DNA from: Tranquillimonas sp964472855
GTDB lineage: Bacteria; Pseudomonadota; Alphaproteobacteria; Rhodobacterales; Rhodobacteraceae
Assembly: GCA_964472855.1 (NCBI GenBank)
Contig: CAYYMJ010000007.1
Span: 8,870 to 72,869, forward strand
Direction of reading: 5' to 3'
Length of the DNA: 64,000 bases
Part shown: piece after piece, positions 49,240 through 57,568 of the stretch
Position numbering within the stretch: position 1 is the stretch's first letter
Layout: the number at the start of each line of letters is the position of its first letter
Program-made: the position numbers and the translations under genes
Notes under the pieces: generated by a model
What the model was told of the DNA's origin: nothing
The model's database searches: none
The model's input: only the letters and a program-made list of their open reading frames with translations

Positions 49240-50004
49240 GTGACCGTCAAGGCAGACCTCTACCAGCCGAGCTCCTGGTACGAACCGGGAAAAGGCCCGC
49301 GTTACCAGCAACTGGTGCGCCACCTTGGCGCCGCCATCCGGCAGGGCGTGCTGGCCCCCGACACTCAACTGCCGCCCGAGCGTGCGCTGACCGAACTGGC
49401 CGAGGTCAGCCGGGTGACGATTCGCCGGGCCATTCGGGCGCTGGCCGACGAAGGGCTGGTCGAACAGCGGCACGGGTCGGGCACCTTTGTCTGCCATGCC
49501 TCGCCGCGTCTGGAACAGTCGCTGTCGTCGCTGATCTCGTTCTCTGAAAACCTGCGCCTTCGCGGCCAGACGCCGTCGTCGGTGGTGCTTGACCGGGGGC
49601 TTTATATGCCCACGCGCGACGAATTCATGATCCTTGGGCTGTCGCCCTCGGCCCGGGTCGCGCGGATCAAGCGCCTGCGCTCGGCCGATGGCACCCCGCT
49701 GGCTATCGAATCCTCGACCCTGCCGGCCGATATCCTGCCTGACCCGACGCAGGTAAAGACCTCGCTTTACGATCTGCTGCGCGCCGGTGGCCGGGCGCCG
49801 GTGCGGGCCATCCAGCGCGTGACCGCCTGCAACCTTGACGCCGAAGATGCCGACAGGCTGGGCATGGCCGCCGGCGAGGCGGTGCTGAACATCCAGCGCA
49901 CCGCCTATCTTCCCCATGGCCGCGCGATCGAACTGACCACCGGCCTTTACCGGTCGGACCTGTATGACTTTGTGTCCGAACTGACGCTGGAGGCGCCCAC
50001 GTGA
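49240..50004 (+). CDS. GntR family regulator with UTRA domain (HutC/NagR type)
   Basis: A 254-residue transcription factor. The N-terminal winged helix includes PPERALTELAEVSRVTIRRA, followed by EQRHGSGTFV. The UTRA ligand domain spans about 90-250 (LRLRGQTPSSVVLDRG, then TTGLYRSDLYDFVSEL). It probably represses the divergent amino-sugar genes until a phosphorylated amino sugar is bound, as NagR/DasR do. GTG 49240 is preferred, because earlier in-frame starts (49063, 49186) would place the operator palindrome inside the coding region and precede unrelated residues. Its stop overlaps the GH20 start (GTGA). Confidence 0.9.
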   Translation: MTVKADLYQPSSWYEPGKGPRYQQLVRHLGAAIRQGVLAPDTQLPPERALTELAEVSRVTIRRAIRALADEGLVEQRHGSGTFVCHASPRLEQSLSSLISFSENLRLRGQTPSSVVLDRGLYMPTRDEFMILGLSPSARVARIKRLRSADGTPLAIESSTLPADILPDPTQVKTSLYDLLRAGGRAPVRAIQRVTACNLDAEDADRLGMAAGEAVLNIQRTAYLPHGRAIELTTGLYRSDLYDFVSELTLEAPT

Positions 50005-51836
50005 CCGATCTGACATTCGCGGCCCAAATCGACGGCGACCATATTCGCTGCCGCATCTCCAGCGACCGCGATCTTGCCGCGCCGGTGTTTTGCTTTTCGC
50101 TGATGGCGCCGCCGGCGGTTGTGGCGGGTGGCGTGATGCTGCGCACGGACGGCGGCTATGGCGAGGTGCAGTTGCCCGACCTCGTGGCCGGCCAGCCGCA
50201 CGAGGTGACGCTGGCCTATGCCAATGACGGCTATCGCGCTGTCAACCGGGCGTGGCTGCCGCTGGGCGGATACCTCAGAACCGGCGACGAAACCCTGCCC
50301 CTGCCGCTGCTGCCCGCCGGGGTGCGCCCGGTAACCCCCGCGCCGGCCGCGCCCGGCGACCGGCTGGGGCTGATCCCGCCGCCCCGGTCATGGGCGCCGG
50401 CGCGCGGGCATCTGGAGGCGGCGTCCTTCGCCACGGCCTCGCCGCTGATTGCCGCCGCCGACGCGCTGGCCGTCCGCTGCAACCTGCCGCCGCTGCGCGA
50501 CGCGGCGGGTGTGCCGCTGCGGCTGACGCCCGACCCGAGCATGACGGACGGCGCGTATCGCATCGCCATCGGCCCCGGCGACATCGCCGTCACCCACGGC
50601 GGCGCGGCCGGCGCGCATTATGCCGCCATCAGCCTGCTGATGTTGCGGGCCGTGCACGGCGCCCACCTGCCCTGCGGCACCATCGACGACGCGCCGGCCT
50701 ATGGCTGGCGCGGCCAGCATCTGGACTGCGCGCGCCATTTCTACGGGCTGGACACGGTGCTGCGGCTGGTCGACCTGATGGCGCTGGTGAAGATGAACCG
50801 CTTTCACTGGCATTTTTCCGATGACGAGTCCTTCCGGCTCGAGGTTGATTGCCTGCCCGAACTGTGGCGCCAGACGGCGCTGCGCGGCGAAGGCCGCCTG
50901 ATCCCCGGCCTGTTTGGCGGCGGCATGTGCGCTGGCGGACACTACAGCAAGGCCGACGTCGCGCGGCTGGTCGGCCATGCCGGGGCGCTGTTCATCGAGG
51001 TTCTGCCCGAGATCGAGTTTCCTGCCCATGCGCTGGGTCTGGTCCGCGTCGCGCCCCAGACCCGCGACCCCAACGACCACAGCGGCGAGGTCAGCGTTCA
51101 GGGCTATGGCGGCAACGTGATGAACCCGGCGCTGCCCGCAACATGGGACCTGATCGTGCCGCTGGCTCTTGAGGTGGCCGAGTTGTTTCCATTTGGCATG
51201 CTGCATCTGGGCGCCGACGAACTGCCGCCCGATACCTGGAGCGGCTCGCCCGCTGTCGCGGCGCTGCGGGCCGGGCAGCCCGGCCTTGACGGGCGCGACG
51301 ACGTGCTGGGCTGGGCGCTGGCGCGGCTGGCGGCGCGCCTGGGCGAGCAGGGCATCCGCACCGCCGCGTGGGAAGAGGCGGCGCGCGGCGTCAATGGCGG
51401 CATCGGCAACGGCGCGCTGCTGTTCAGCTGGACAGGGCAACAGGCGGGCATCGACGCGGCGCGCGCCGGCTATGACATCGTGATGAGCCCGGCACAGCAT
51501 GTCTATCTGGACATGGCTCACAGCAGCGACCCCGACGACTGGGGCGCGGCCTGGGCGGCATTCGTCGGCCTTGACGATACCCTGAACTGGTCGGTGGTCC
51601 CCGTGCCCGACGTCGCCGACCGCATCGCCGGGGTCGAGGGCACCTTCTGGTCGGAATTCACAACGCAGGATCACGAGATCGAGCCGATGCTGGCCCCGCG
51701 CATCCTTGGCGTCGCCACCAAGGGCTGGGCCGGCGACGCGCCGGTCGATATCGCCGGGTTCCGGCAAGACGCCCGCGCCGTCTGCGACATCTTCACCGCC
51801 ATGGGCTGGACATGGAACGCAGCATGCTTTGGCTAG
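50001..51836 (+). CDS. Beta-N-acetylhexosaminidase (GH20)
   Basis: A 611-residue glycoside hydrolase releasing terminal GlcNAc from chitooligosaccharides by substrate-assisted catalysis. An N-terminal beta-rich region (about 1-130) and a GH20b-like domain precede the barrel, which opens YGWRGQHLDCARHFYGLDTV. KMNRFHWHFSDDESFRLE follows, and the catalytic Asp406-Glu407 pair is in LHLGADELPPDTW. No signal peptide is present, so it should act in the cytoplasm on imported chitobiose or longer oligomers. GTG start within the gntR stop indicates coupling. This agrees with an ABC importer for oligosaccharides. Confidence 0.93.
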   Translation: MTDLTFAAQIDGDHIRCRISSDRDLAAPVFCFSLMAPPAVVAGGVMLRTDGGYGEVQLPDLVAGQPHEVTLAYANDGYRAVNRAWLPLGGYLRTGDETLPLPLLPAGVRPVTPAPAAPGDRLGLIPPPRSWAPARGHLEAASFATASPLIAAADALAVRCNLPPLRDAAGVPLRLTPDPSMTDGAYRIAIGPGDIAVTHGGAAGAHYAAISLLMLRAVHGAHLPCGTIDDAPAYGWRGQHLDCARHFYGLDTVLRLVDLMALVKMNRFHWHFSDDESFRLEVDCLPELWRQTALRGEGRLIPGLFGGGMCAGGHYSKADVARLVGHAGALFIEVLPEIEFPAHALGLVRVAPQTRDPNDHSGEVSVQGYGGNVMNPALPATWDLIVPLALEVAELFPFGMLHLGADELPPDTWSGSPAVAALRAGQPGLDGRDDVLGWALARLAARLGEQGIRTAAWEEAARGVNGGIGNGALLFSWTGQQAGIDAARAGYDIVMSPAQHVYLDMAHSSDPDDWGAAWAAFVGLDDTLNWSVVPVPDVADRIAGVEGTFWSEFTTQDHEIEPMLAPRILGVATKGWAGDAPVDIAGFRQDARAVCDIFTAMGWTWNAACFG

Positions 51837-51850
51837 GGGCGGGGCGCCGG

Positions 51851-53005
51851 ATGGACAGTATCGGCGCCCGGCGGGCGACGTTTCTGACGATGCTGCTGTT
51901 TCTGGCCCAACCCATTCACCTGGGCCACTGGCTGTCGCGCATATCCGAGGTGCAGATCGCGCTGGACTTGTCCAAGTCGGAACTGGCCATCGCGCTGTTG
52001 GGCATGCCCTGCGGGCTGTTGCCGTCGCTGTATTTCGCCGGCCGCGCGGTCGACCGGTTCGGGCCGCGCCATTCGCTGCTGTTGGTCTTTCCGCCGATGC
52101 TGGTGGCCGGGTTCCTGCCCGGGCTGGCCACGGACATGCGCACGCTTTTCGCGGCGCTGTTCCTGCTGGGCGCCTGCGTGGCCTTTGTCGAGGTCAGCCT
52201 GAACGTCTTTGCCGCCATGACCGAGCGCTGCTTTGGCGTGCGCATCATGAGCCGCGCCCACGGATTCTGGAGCCTTGGGGTCGCGCTGGGCAGTCTCGTG
52301 GGGATCCAGTTGGCCAGGGCCGGCCTGTCCGCGGGCGCGGCCCTGATGCTGTCGGCAGCCATCCTGCTGCCGCTGTTGCAGATCGTCGCCGCCAGCCTGC
52401 CCGGAAAGGACAGCGCGCCCGGCGACGCGCCGGAACACGACGACGCGCGCGGCCCGGTTTCGCGGGCGCTGCTGCCCATCGTGATCGTGGTGTTCGGCGC
52501 CACCATCGTGGAAGGCGCCATGAACGACTGGGCCACCGTCTACATGCGCGAAACACATTGGGGCGGCACTTATAACGACGCGCTGGCCCTGACGGTCTTT
52601 ACCGCCATGGTCACGATCGGGCGGTTTTCGGGCGACGCCATCAACCGGCGGCTGGGGGCCGCGGCGCTGGCCCGCATCTGCCTGGGGTCGGCCATCGCGG
52701 GCATCGCGCTGCTGGTGACCGGCCACAGCGTCTGGATGTCATTCGCCGGCTTCGCGCTGGCCGGTTTCGGGGTGTCGACCATCTTTCCGCTGGGCATCAG
52801 CGCCAGTGCCAGCCTCAGCCGCCGGGGCGAGGCGCGCAACGTCTCGGTCATGACGTTCGGCGCCCTGTCAGGATTTCTGATCGGGCCGCCGATGATCGGC
52901 TATGTGGCCGAGGCGACCTCGCTGAAACTGGCGCTGGGCCTGCTGTTGCCGACGCTGGTGCTCAGTTTCGTGCTGGCCGCACGCCTTGCGCCACGACCGC
53001 GCTGA
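51851..53005 (+). CDS. MFS transporter
   Basis: A major facilitator of 384 residues (397 if the ATG at 51812, inside the GH20 gene, is used) with about twelve membrane helices. The loop 2-3 motif reads GRAVDRFGPR. A hydrophilic central loop (GKDSAPGDAPEHDDARGP) separates the halves. YMRETHWGGTYND near helix 7 resembles a family of bacterial sugar or amino-sugar transporters. It is co-transcribed with gntR and the hexosaminidase and might import monomeric GlcNAc or export a by-product. The 3' end is convergent with the amidase. Confidence 0.87.
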   Translation: MDSIGARRATFLTMLLFLAQPIHLGHWLSRISEVQIALDLSKSELAIALLGMPCGLLPSLYFAGRAVDRFGPRHSLLLVFPPMLVAGFLPGLATDMRTLFAALFLLGACVAFVEVSLNVFAAMTERCFGVRIMSRAHGFWSLGVALGSLVGIQLARAGLSAGAALMLSAAILLPLLQIVAASLPGKDSAPGDAPEHDDARGPVSRALLPIVIVVFGATIVEGAMNDWATVYMRETHWGGTYNDALALTVFTAMVTIGRFSGDAINRRLGAAALARICLGSAIAGIALLVTGHSVWMSFAGFALAGFGVSTIFPLGISASASLSRRGEARNVSVMTFGALSGFLIGPPMIGYVAEATSLKLALGLLLPTLVLSFVLAARLAPRPR

Positions 53006-53041
53006 CGCCGCATTGCCCGGCGCCGCATTGCCCGCCGCCGG

Positions 53042-54448
53042 TCACCCCGCCGCCAGCAGCCTGTCGGACAGCCGGCCAATCTGCGCCTCCAGGCTTTCGG
53101 CAACGTCCAGCGCGAAGGCATCGTCATGCATGGGCCCCACCAGTTGCACCCCCACCGGGCGCCCGTCGGCCAGCCCGGTGGGCACCGCCACCGACGGCAG
53201 CCCCAGCACGTTGATCACGAACAGCGGCGCCTGCGCCGCGATGATCTGCGGCAGCGTTTCGGGCCGAACGAAATCCTGATCGTTGTCGAACGGCGGCACC
53301 AGCGACGTGGGCATCAGCAACAGATCAATGTCGTCAAACATCTGCGCCCACGCCCGTTGCCCGGCAAGCCGCTGGGCCAGGCCGGCCAGGAAACCCTGAA
53401 GATCGCGGCGCTGGTAATACATCATGAAACCATCGGTCAGCCGGTTCATCTCGGCCGACCCGGCCTCGCGAATGGCCGGGCCGAGGGCATATTCGGTCTC
53501 GGTGAACAGCATGTCGCCCCACAGCCGCGCCAGCAGGTCGGCCTGCGGCGGGACGGTTTCAACCAACCGGTGCCCGGCGGCGCGCAACCCGTCGCAGGCC
53601 GTGGCCATCGCCTGTTCGACGCCCGGGTGAATGGGGGCGGAGAAGGGGTTGGTGGCAAAGCCGATGGTGATCTGCCCCTCGCGGCGGCGCCCCGAGTTGG
53701 TCGCGCCGCTCCACTGCGGGTCGCGGCTGTCGCGCTGCGCCATGGCCCGCAGCCCCAGCCGCACATCGGCGATCGACCGGGCAATCGGGCCCTGCGTGCT
53801 CATCATCATGGTCAGGGGCGGGCGTTCTTCGCCGGCACTGGGGTTAAAGGCGGGAATACGCCCCAGCGACGGGCGGATCGACGCGACCCCGCAACAATAG
53901 GCCGGATAGCGCAGCGATCCGCCCAGATCGTTGCCATGGGCGATGCTGCCGATGCCCATCGCCACCGAGGCCGCCGCGCCGCCGCTTGACCCGCCGGGCG
54001 TGGCGTTGGCATCCCACGGGTTCGACGTGACCCCATAAAGCGGGTTGGACGTGAACCAGCGCAAGGAAAACTCGGGCGTGTTGGTGCGCCCGATCACGAT
54101 GGCCCCGGCCGATTTCAGGTTGGCGACAACGGCGCTGTCCTGGTCACAGATATTCCCGGCCTGCGCCGGTATCCCGTTGGAATTGCTGAACCCCGTCTGG
54201 TCGGTGTTGATCTTCGATGTGACAGGCACGCCCAACAGGGGCGGCAGATCGTCAGGCAGAGGCGCGGCGTCGATCCGGCGGGCAATTTCAAGGCTGCTGT
54301 CATCAACCTCGGTCACCGCGTTGATGCCGGGATTGACCGCCGCGATCCGGTCAAGATGCGCCGAGATGACCTCGGTCACCGAAACCGCCCGCCTGGCGAC
54401 CCGGTCGGCGGTTTCGACCGCGCTCCACCCGATGATTTCGCTCGTCAT
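53042..54448 (-). CDS. Amidase (amidase signature family)
   Basis: A 468-residue amidase with the Ser-cisSer-Lys triad: Lys79 (VTSKINT), cis-Ser in GGSSGG (154/155) and nucleophile Ser178 in HGNDLGGSLRYP. The glycine-rich AS segment PGGSSGGAAASVAMGIGS is complete. It hydrolyses an amide to acid and ammonia; substrate unknown. The C-terminal GLADGRPVGVQLVGP block is standard. It is a single-gene unit convergent with the MFS gene, separated by 36 bp that contain a tandem 15-bp direct repeat. AGACTTCACGAC precedes the ATG at 54448. Confidence 0.9.
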   Translation of the reverse strand: MTSEIIGWSAVETADRVARRAVSVTEVISAHLDRIAAVNPGINAVTEVDDSSLEIARRIDAAPLPDDLPPLLGVPVTSKINTDQTGFSNSNGIPAQAGNICDQDSAVVANLKSAGAIVIGRTNTPEFSLRWFTSNPLYGVTSNPWDANATPGGSSGGAAASVAMGIGSIAHGNDLGGSLRYPAYCCGVASIRPSLGRIPAFNPSAGEERPPLTMMMSTQGPIARSIADVRLGLRAMAQRDSRDPQWSGATNSGRRREGQITIGFATNPFSAPIHPGVEQAMATACDGLRAAGHRLVETVPPQADLLARLWGDMLFTETEYALGPAIREAGSAEMNRLTDGFMMYYQRRDLQGFLAGLAQRLAGQRAWAQMFDDIDLLLMPTSLVPPFDNDQDFVRPETLPQIIAAQAPLFVINVLGLPSVAVPTGLADGRPVGVQLVGPMHDDAFALDVAESLEAQIGRLSDRLLAAG

Positions 54449-54699
54449 GTCGTGAAGTCTCCGCAATCGGCGTCTGCAAGTCTTGGGTCAGCTTGGCCGA
54501 GGCACGGCCGAAAGTCTGGTCTTTCACTGCGTCATCGTCCGGCTTGGCTGCGCCGATCCCGAATATCGCAATGCGGGTCGGCAGCGCCAGCACCGCCTGA
54601 AAGGCGCGTCCAGGCGCCATGCGCGGCACGGGCACGCGCGCGCGGCCAGTCAGCGCCCGAACCGCGCCGCGCAATCGGGCCACATTTTCAAGGCACGCG

Positions 54700-55066
54700 G
54701 CCGCACAGGCGCGGCCAGGGCGCGGGCAGAATCTGCACAGGCGCGGCCAGGGCCCCGCAAGGCCCCGGGGTTCCCGCGAACCCACCGCCGCGCCACGCTC
54801 AGAACCCGGCGCCGTGCGTCGCGCGGGCCCGATCCGTCCAGTTCCAGCGCCGCCAGATCGGCACGCCCTTCGTCACACAACCGCCCGACAAGGCGGCCGG
54901 CAGCCCGCCGTTTCGCGCCGAACTGGAAATGGAACCCCCCCGCCGCCACCCCGGCTTGCCGGGTGATGCCGCGTCGAACCCGCTTTCACGCACCCCCCCC
55001 GAACCGTCGATCGCTGCTGCCACGCTGCACCGCCGCCTTCGCCATTCACTCGGTGCGCCCCGGCAT
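54700..55066 (-). pseudogene. Remnant of a TetR-type regulator
   Basis: Between the amidase and the cupin gene (54449-55263) there is no intact gene. One minus-strand frame reads ITRQAGVAAGG and FHFQFGAKRRAAGRLVGRL, which matches the recognition-helix region of TetR regulators (AGVxxGxxYxxFxxK), followed by a helical stretch. An upstream segment RESGFDA in another frame matches the preceding helix end. The reading frame is broken at a run of eight G (minus strand, about 54993-55000) and by an apparent small deletion. The identification is tentative and rests on a short motif. Confidence 0.4.
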
Positions 55067-55263
55067 CATCACGGTGCCGAACCTCGAAATCCGCGTGCCA
55101 GGCCCACCGGTCGCCCCGGTTCAGCTTCAAGAAAGCCCTCGGCCTGATCGCGCGCCCGGTCCCGCCCTTCATCGCCACGTTGATCGCCGTGCCGATGGTG
55201 GTCAGCCAGCGTCGTGCCGCCCCGTCGCTGGCCCTGATCGCACCATGAACGCGGCCAGCTCCG

Positions 55264-56358
55264 TCAGTCGGGCAGAACCTCGGTCCGGCAATCGCCACGC
55301 AGCGATGCCTCCAGCAGTTCCAGGTCGTCCGAACAATCGCTGAACCGCGAGCCCAGCCCCGGCGGCACCACAAAGGCATCGCCCGCCATCAGCCTGCTCG
55401 GCGGCTGGCCATCGGCGTTCAGCGTCACCTGCCCGTCCATAACGAAGCCAAAGTGGATGTCGGCGTCCTGTCGCGTGCGCGGCGGCACCCCGCCGTCGAA
55501 CCGGGCAACGTTGATCCCGGCCAGGCCGCGGGTGCCGGCGGCAATGCCGGTGTCGCGGCTGACAAAGCCCGCAATGCGATGCGGTCTCCACGCCGACGCC
55601 GACTTCACATGATGCACGAACCGCTGCCCGTCCCATTCGCGCCCGGGGTCGCCCTGCCCATTTGGCAGGCGCATCTCGTGGTCGATCGTGGTCACATGCT
55701 CGGCCGGCACCCCGATCTCGATCACCTCGATATCGGGCGAGGCATGGCACACCCGGTGGCGGATGCGCGGCGGCTGGGTCACACAATCACCGGCCTCAAG
55801 CCGGATCATGTCGCCCTGATCCTCGTAAAGAACATCCACCCAGCCCCGGTAGCAAAAGATCAGCTGAAACCCGACCGCGTGATAATGCACCATGTCCGGC
55901 ACCGGCCCGCCATCGGGAATGCGGATGTGGCTGGCAATGATCGACCCGCCCAGCCGCGACGGGATCAGGTCGCGGTAATGCATCCCGGCCCGCCCGATGA
56001 TCCACGGCGCCTCGTCGCGCAACCGGCGCACCACGAACTCATGCGCCACAACCGGGGTCGCGACCGCCGGCGTCAGCGCAACGATCTCGACCTGCGTTCC
56101 ATTGGGCGCCACCAACCTGGTTTCCCCTCCGGCAAACCCGGCCACATCATCGGTCAGGATACGCAAAACCCCGGGCGCGGTCGTGGCCGCCTTGTCGATG
56201 CGCAGGTTCAGCCCATGCCCGGAAAAACTGGCGCAACTGGGGTTGTCAGCGGGAAAGATCGACTCCAGCCGCATCCCCAGAACTCCGGTATAAAACGGCA
56301 GGTCATCGCGCAACTCGCCGGTCGGCAACAGTATCTCGGCCCTGGTCTCGCTGGTCAT
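55264..56358 (-). CDS. VOC (glyoxalase-like) domain fused to double cupin
   Basis: A 364-residue protein. Residues about 8-115 resemble a VOC domain (LPFYTGVLGMRLESIFPAD, then GHGLNLRID). Residues about 125-235 form a cupin with a VHYHAVGFQLIFCYRGWVDV metal-site segment and PPRIRHRV. Residues about 270-360 form a second cupin with a weaker metal site (DADIHFGFVMDGQ). The combination may be a metal-dependent oxygenase, isomerase or sugar-acid-binding protein; no function is assigned. It starts at ATG 56358; an upstream ATG at 56406 is possible. It stands alone, flanked by a decayed region and a repeat element. Confidence 0.75.
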   Translation of the reverse strand: MTSETRAEILLPTGELRDDLPFYTGVLGMRLESIFPADNPSCASFSGHGLNLRIDKAATTAPGVLRILTDDVAGFAGGETRLVAPNGTQVEIVALTPAVATPVVAHEFVVRRLRDEAPWIIGRAGMHYRDLIPSRLGGSIIASHIRIPDGGPVPDMVHYHAVGFQLIFCYRGWVDVLYEDQGDMIRLEAGDCVTQPPRIRHRVCHASPDIEVIEIGVPAEHVTTIDHEMRLPNGQGDPGREWDGQRFVHHVKSASAWRPHRIAGFVSRDTGIAAGTRGLAGINVARFDGGVPPRTRQDADIHFGFVMDGQVTLNADGQPPSRLMAGDAFVVPPGLGSRFSDCSDDLELLEASLRGDCRTEVLPD

Positions 56359-56451
56359 CACGCACCCCCCCACGATTTCGGACCCAACGATCACCGCCAC
56401 CGCCATGCGGCGCAACCCGAAAACGGCGCGGCACGCTGGCGGGCTCTGCCC

Positions 56452-56520
56452 CTACTTCTGTCGGCAAATATCCCGGGGGGTGAGGCGCGCCAGCGCCGAG
56501 GGGGGCAGCGCCCCCCTGTT
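56452..56520 (-). repeat. Dispersed intergenic element, full copy D
   Basis: On the minus strand, the hairpin GGGGGGC-GCT-GCCCCCC is followed by GGCGC-TGGC-GCGCC, then CACCCCCCGGGATATTTGCC and ACAGAAG. This is the same order as copy C at 26.5 kb. It occupies part of the 388-bp gap between the cupin and EF-hand genes. The rest of that gap (56521-56681) shows no gene. Confidence 0.65.
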
Positions 56521-56681
56521 TCCGCGACGCGCGACAGCGCGGCGCAACCCCGGTCGCCGCTGCACCTCAGCCCATGGGTCGCGGCCTCGACCTCCGCCAA
56601 CGCCAGCGCCGGCTCCACCTTGGTGGCCGGCACATGGCCGTCGAGCAGGCTCGCGCAGTCTCGGCCCCCCGGATACAGAAA

Positions 56682-56715
56682 TGCCCGCGCAACCGGAGGA
56701 AACGTTGCGCGGGCA
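56682..56715 (-). terminator. Rho-independent terminator of the EF-hand gene
   Basis: TGCCCGCGCAAC (56682-56693) and GTTGCGCGGGCA (56704-56715) form a perfect 12-bp stem with a 10-base loop. It is 31 bp after the EF-hand stop and is followed on the minus strand by TTTCTG. Confidence 0.75.
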
Positions 56716-56746
56716 GTCGTCTTGCGTTCAGGCCGTTCGGACTGGA

Positions 56747-57292
56747 TCAGTCGTCGCCACCGCGGCCACGGCCACGGCCGCGTCCNNNNNNNNNNNNNNN
56801 NNNNNNNNNNNNNNNNNNNNNNNNNNNNNNNNNNNNNNNNNNNNNNNNNNNNNNNNNNNNNNNNNNNNNNNNNNNNNNNNNNNNNTCGTCGCTGCCATCG
56901 TCGGTCGAGCCATCGTCGCTGCCATCGTCGGTCGAGCCATCGTCGCTGCCATCGTCGGTCGAGCCATCGTCGCTGCCATCGTCGGTCGAGCCATCGTCGG
57001 TCGAGCCGTCATCGCTGGAACCGTCGCCCGAGTCATCCGACGAATCGTCGCCGCTGTCGTCGTCGCTCGAATCGCGCAGCTCGCGAAGCGAGACCGCACC
57101 GTCGCCGTTGCTGTCTTCCTGCGCCAGAATGCGCTGAGCACCATCGGCGCCGAACACGGCGGAAAGCTCGTCGAGCGACAGGGCGCGGTTGCCGTCGACG
57201 TCGATATCGCCAAAGGGCACGCCCTGGGCCAGGGCAGGCACGGCCGTCATGGCGCAAATCGACGTGGTGATCAGAAGGGTGGAAAGTTTCAT
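56747..57292 (-). CDS. Secreted EF-hand protein with acidic tandem repeats, containing an assembly gap
   Basis: A signal peptide (residues 1-22, ending PALAQ) is followed by two EF-hand Ca2+ loops, DVDGNRALSLDE and DSNGDGAVSLRE. Next comes an Asp/Ser-rich tail with identical nine-residue repeats GSDDGSTDD (four exact 27-bp copies next to the gap), then 100 N, and finally GRGRGRGRGGDD before the stop. Such acidic tails bind calcium with low affinity and are disordered without it. The true length of the repeat tract is unknown, because the gap interrupts it. AGGGAA precedes the ATG at 57292. A strong terminator follows. Confidence 0.85.
   Translation of the reverse strand: MKLSTLLITTSICAMTAVPALAQGVPFGDIDVDGNRALSLDELSAVFGADGAQRILAQEDSNGDGAVSLRELRDSSDDDSGDDSSDDSGDGSSDDGSTDDGSTDDGSDDGSTDDGSDDGSTDDGSDDGSTDDGSDXXXXXXXXXXXXXXXXXXXXXXXXXXXXXXXXXXGRGRGRGRGGDD
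56786..56885. other. Assembly gap (100 N) in a repeat tract
   Basis: One hundred N with no duplicated flank visible. The left edge is a GC-rich Gly/Arg-coding repeat and the right edge is the 27-bp tandem array, so real sequence of unknown length is probably missing. Confidence 0.9.
56886..56993. repeat. 27-bp tandem repeat, four identical copies
   Basis: Four exact head-to-tail copies at 56886, 56913, 56940 and 56967, followed by a partial copy to 57008. Each codes for nine residues (GSDDGSTDD) on the minus strand. The array runs into the N gap, so the copy number is a minimum. Confidence 0.95.
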
Positions 57293-57568
57293 TGGGGCGT
57301 TCCCTTTTCTGTGGGTCTGAAATTCAACGCAACCTTCATCGCCGCCCCGGGAAATAATCACCATATTCCACCCGTTTAACGTCTTACACCTCGCGTTTAT
57401 CCGTCATGCAGCCCGCTGAAACCATTGGCAAAACCCACAGCCCGGCCCCCGGGCGTTGCCGCCGCGCGCCGCATCGCCCGACCCCCGCATAAACCAAAGG
57501 TCCCAAACAGGATCCCTCGGTCAGCCGCGGGCAGCAGAACCCGAACAGGCCGCCGCGACGCGCGCGAA

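Noticed and set aside
53006..53041. Tandem copies of a GCCGCATTGCCCG-type unit between the MFS and amidase genes
   Set aside because: Only two short copies in a GC-rich convergent gap; not enough to call a functional repeat.
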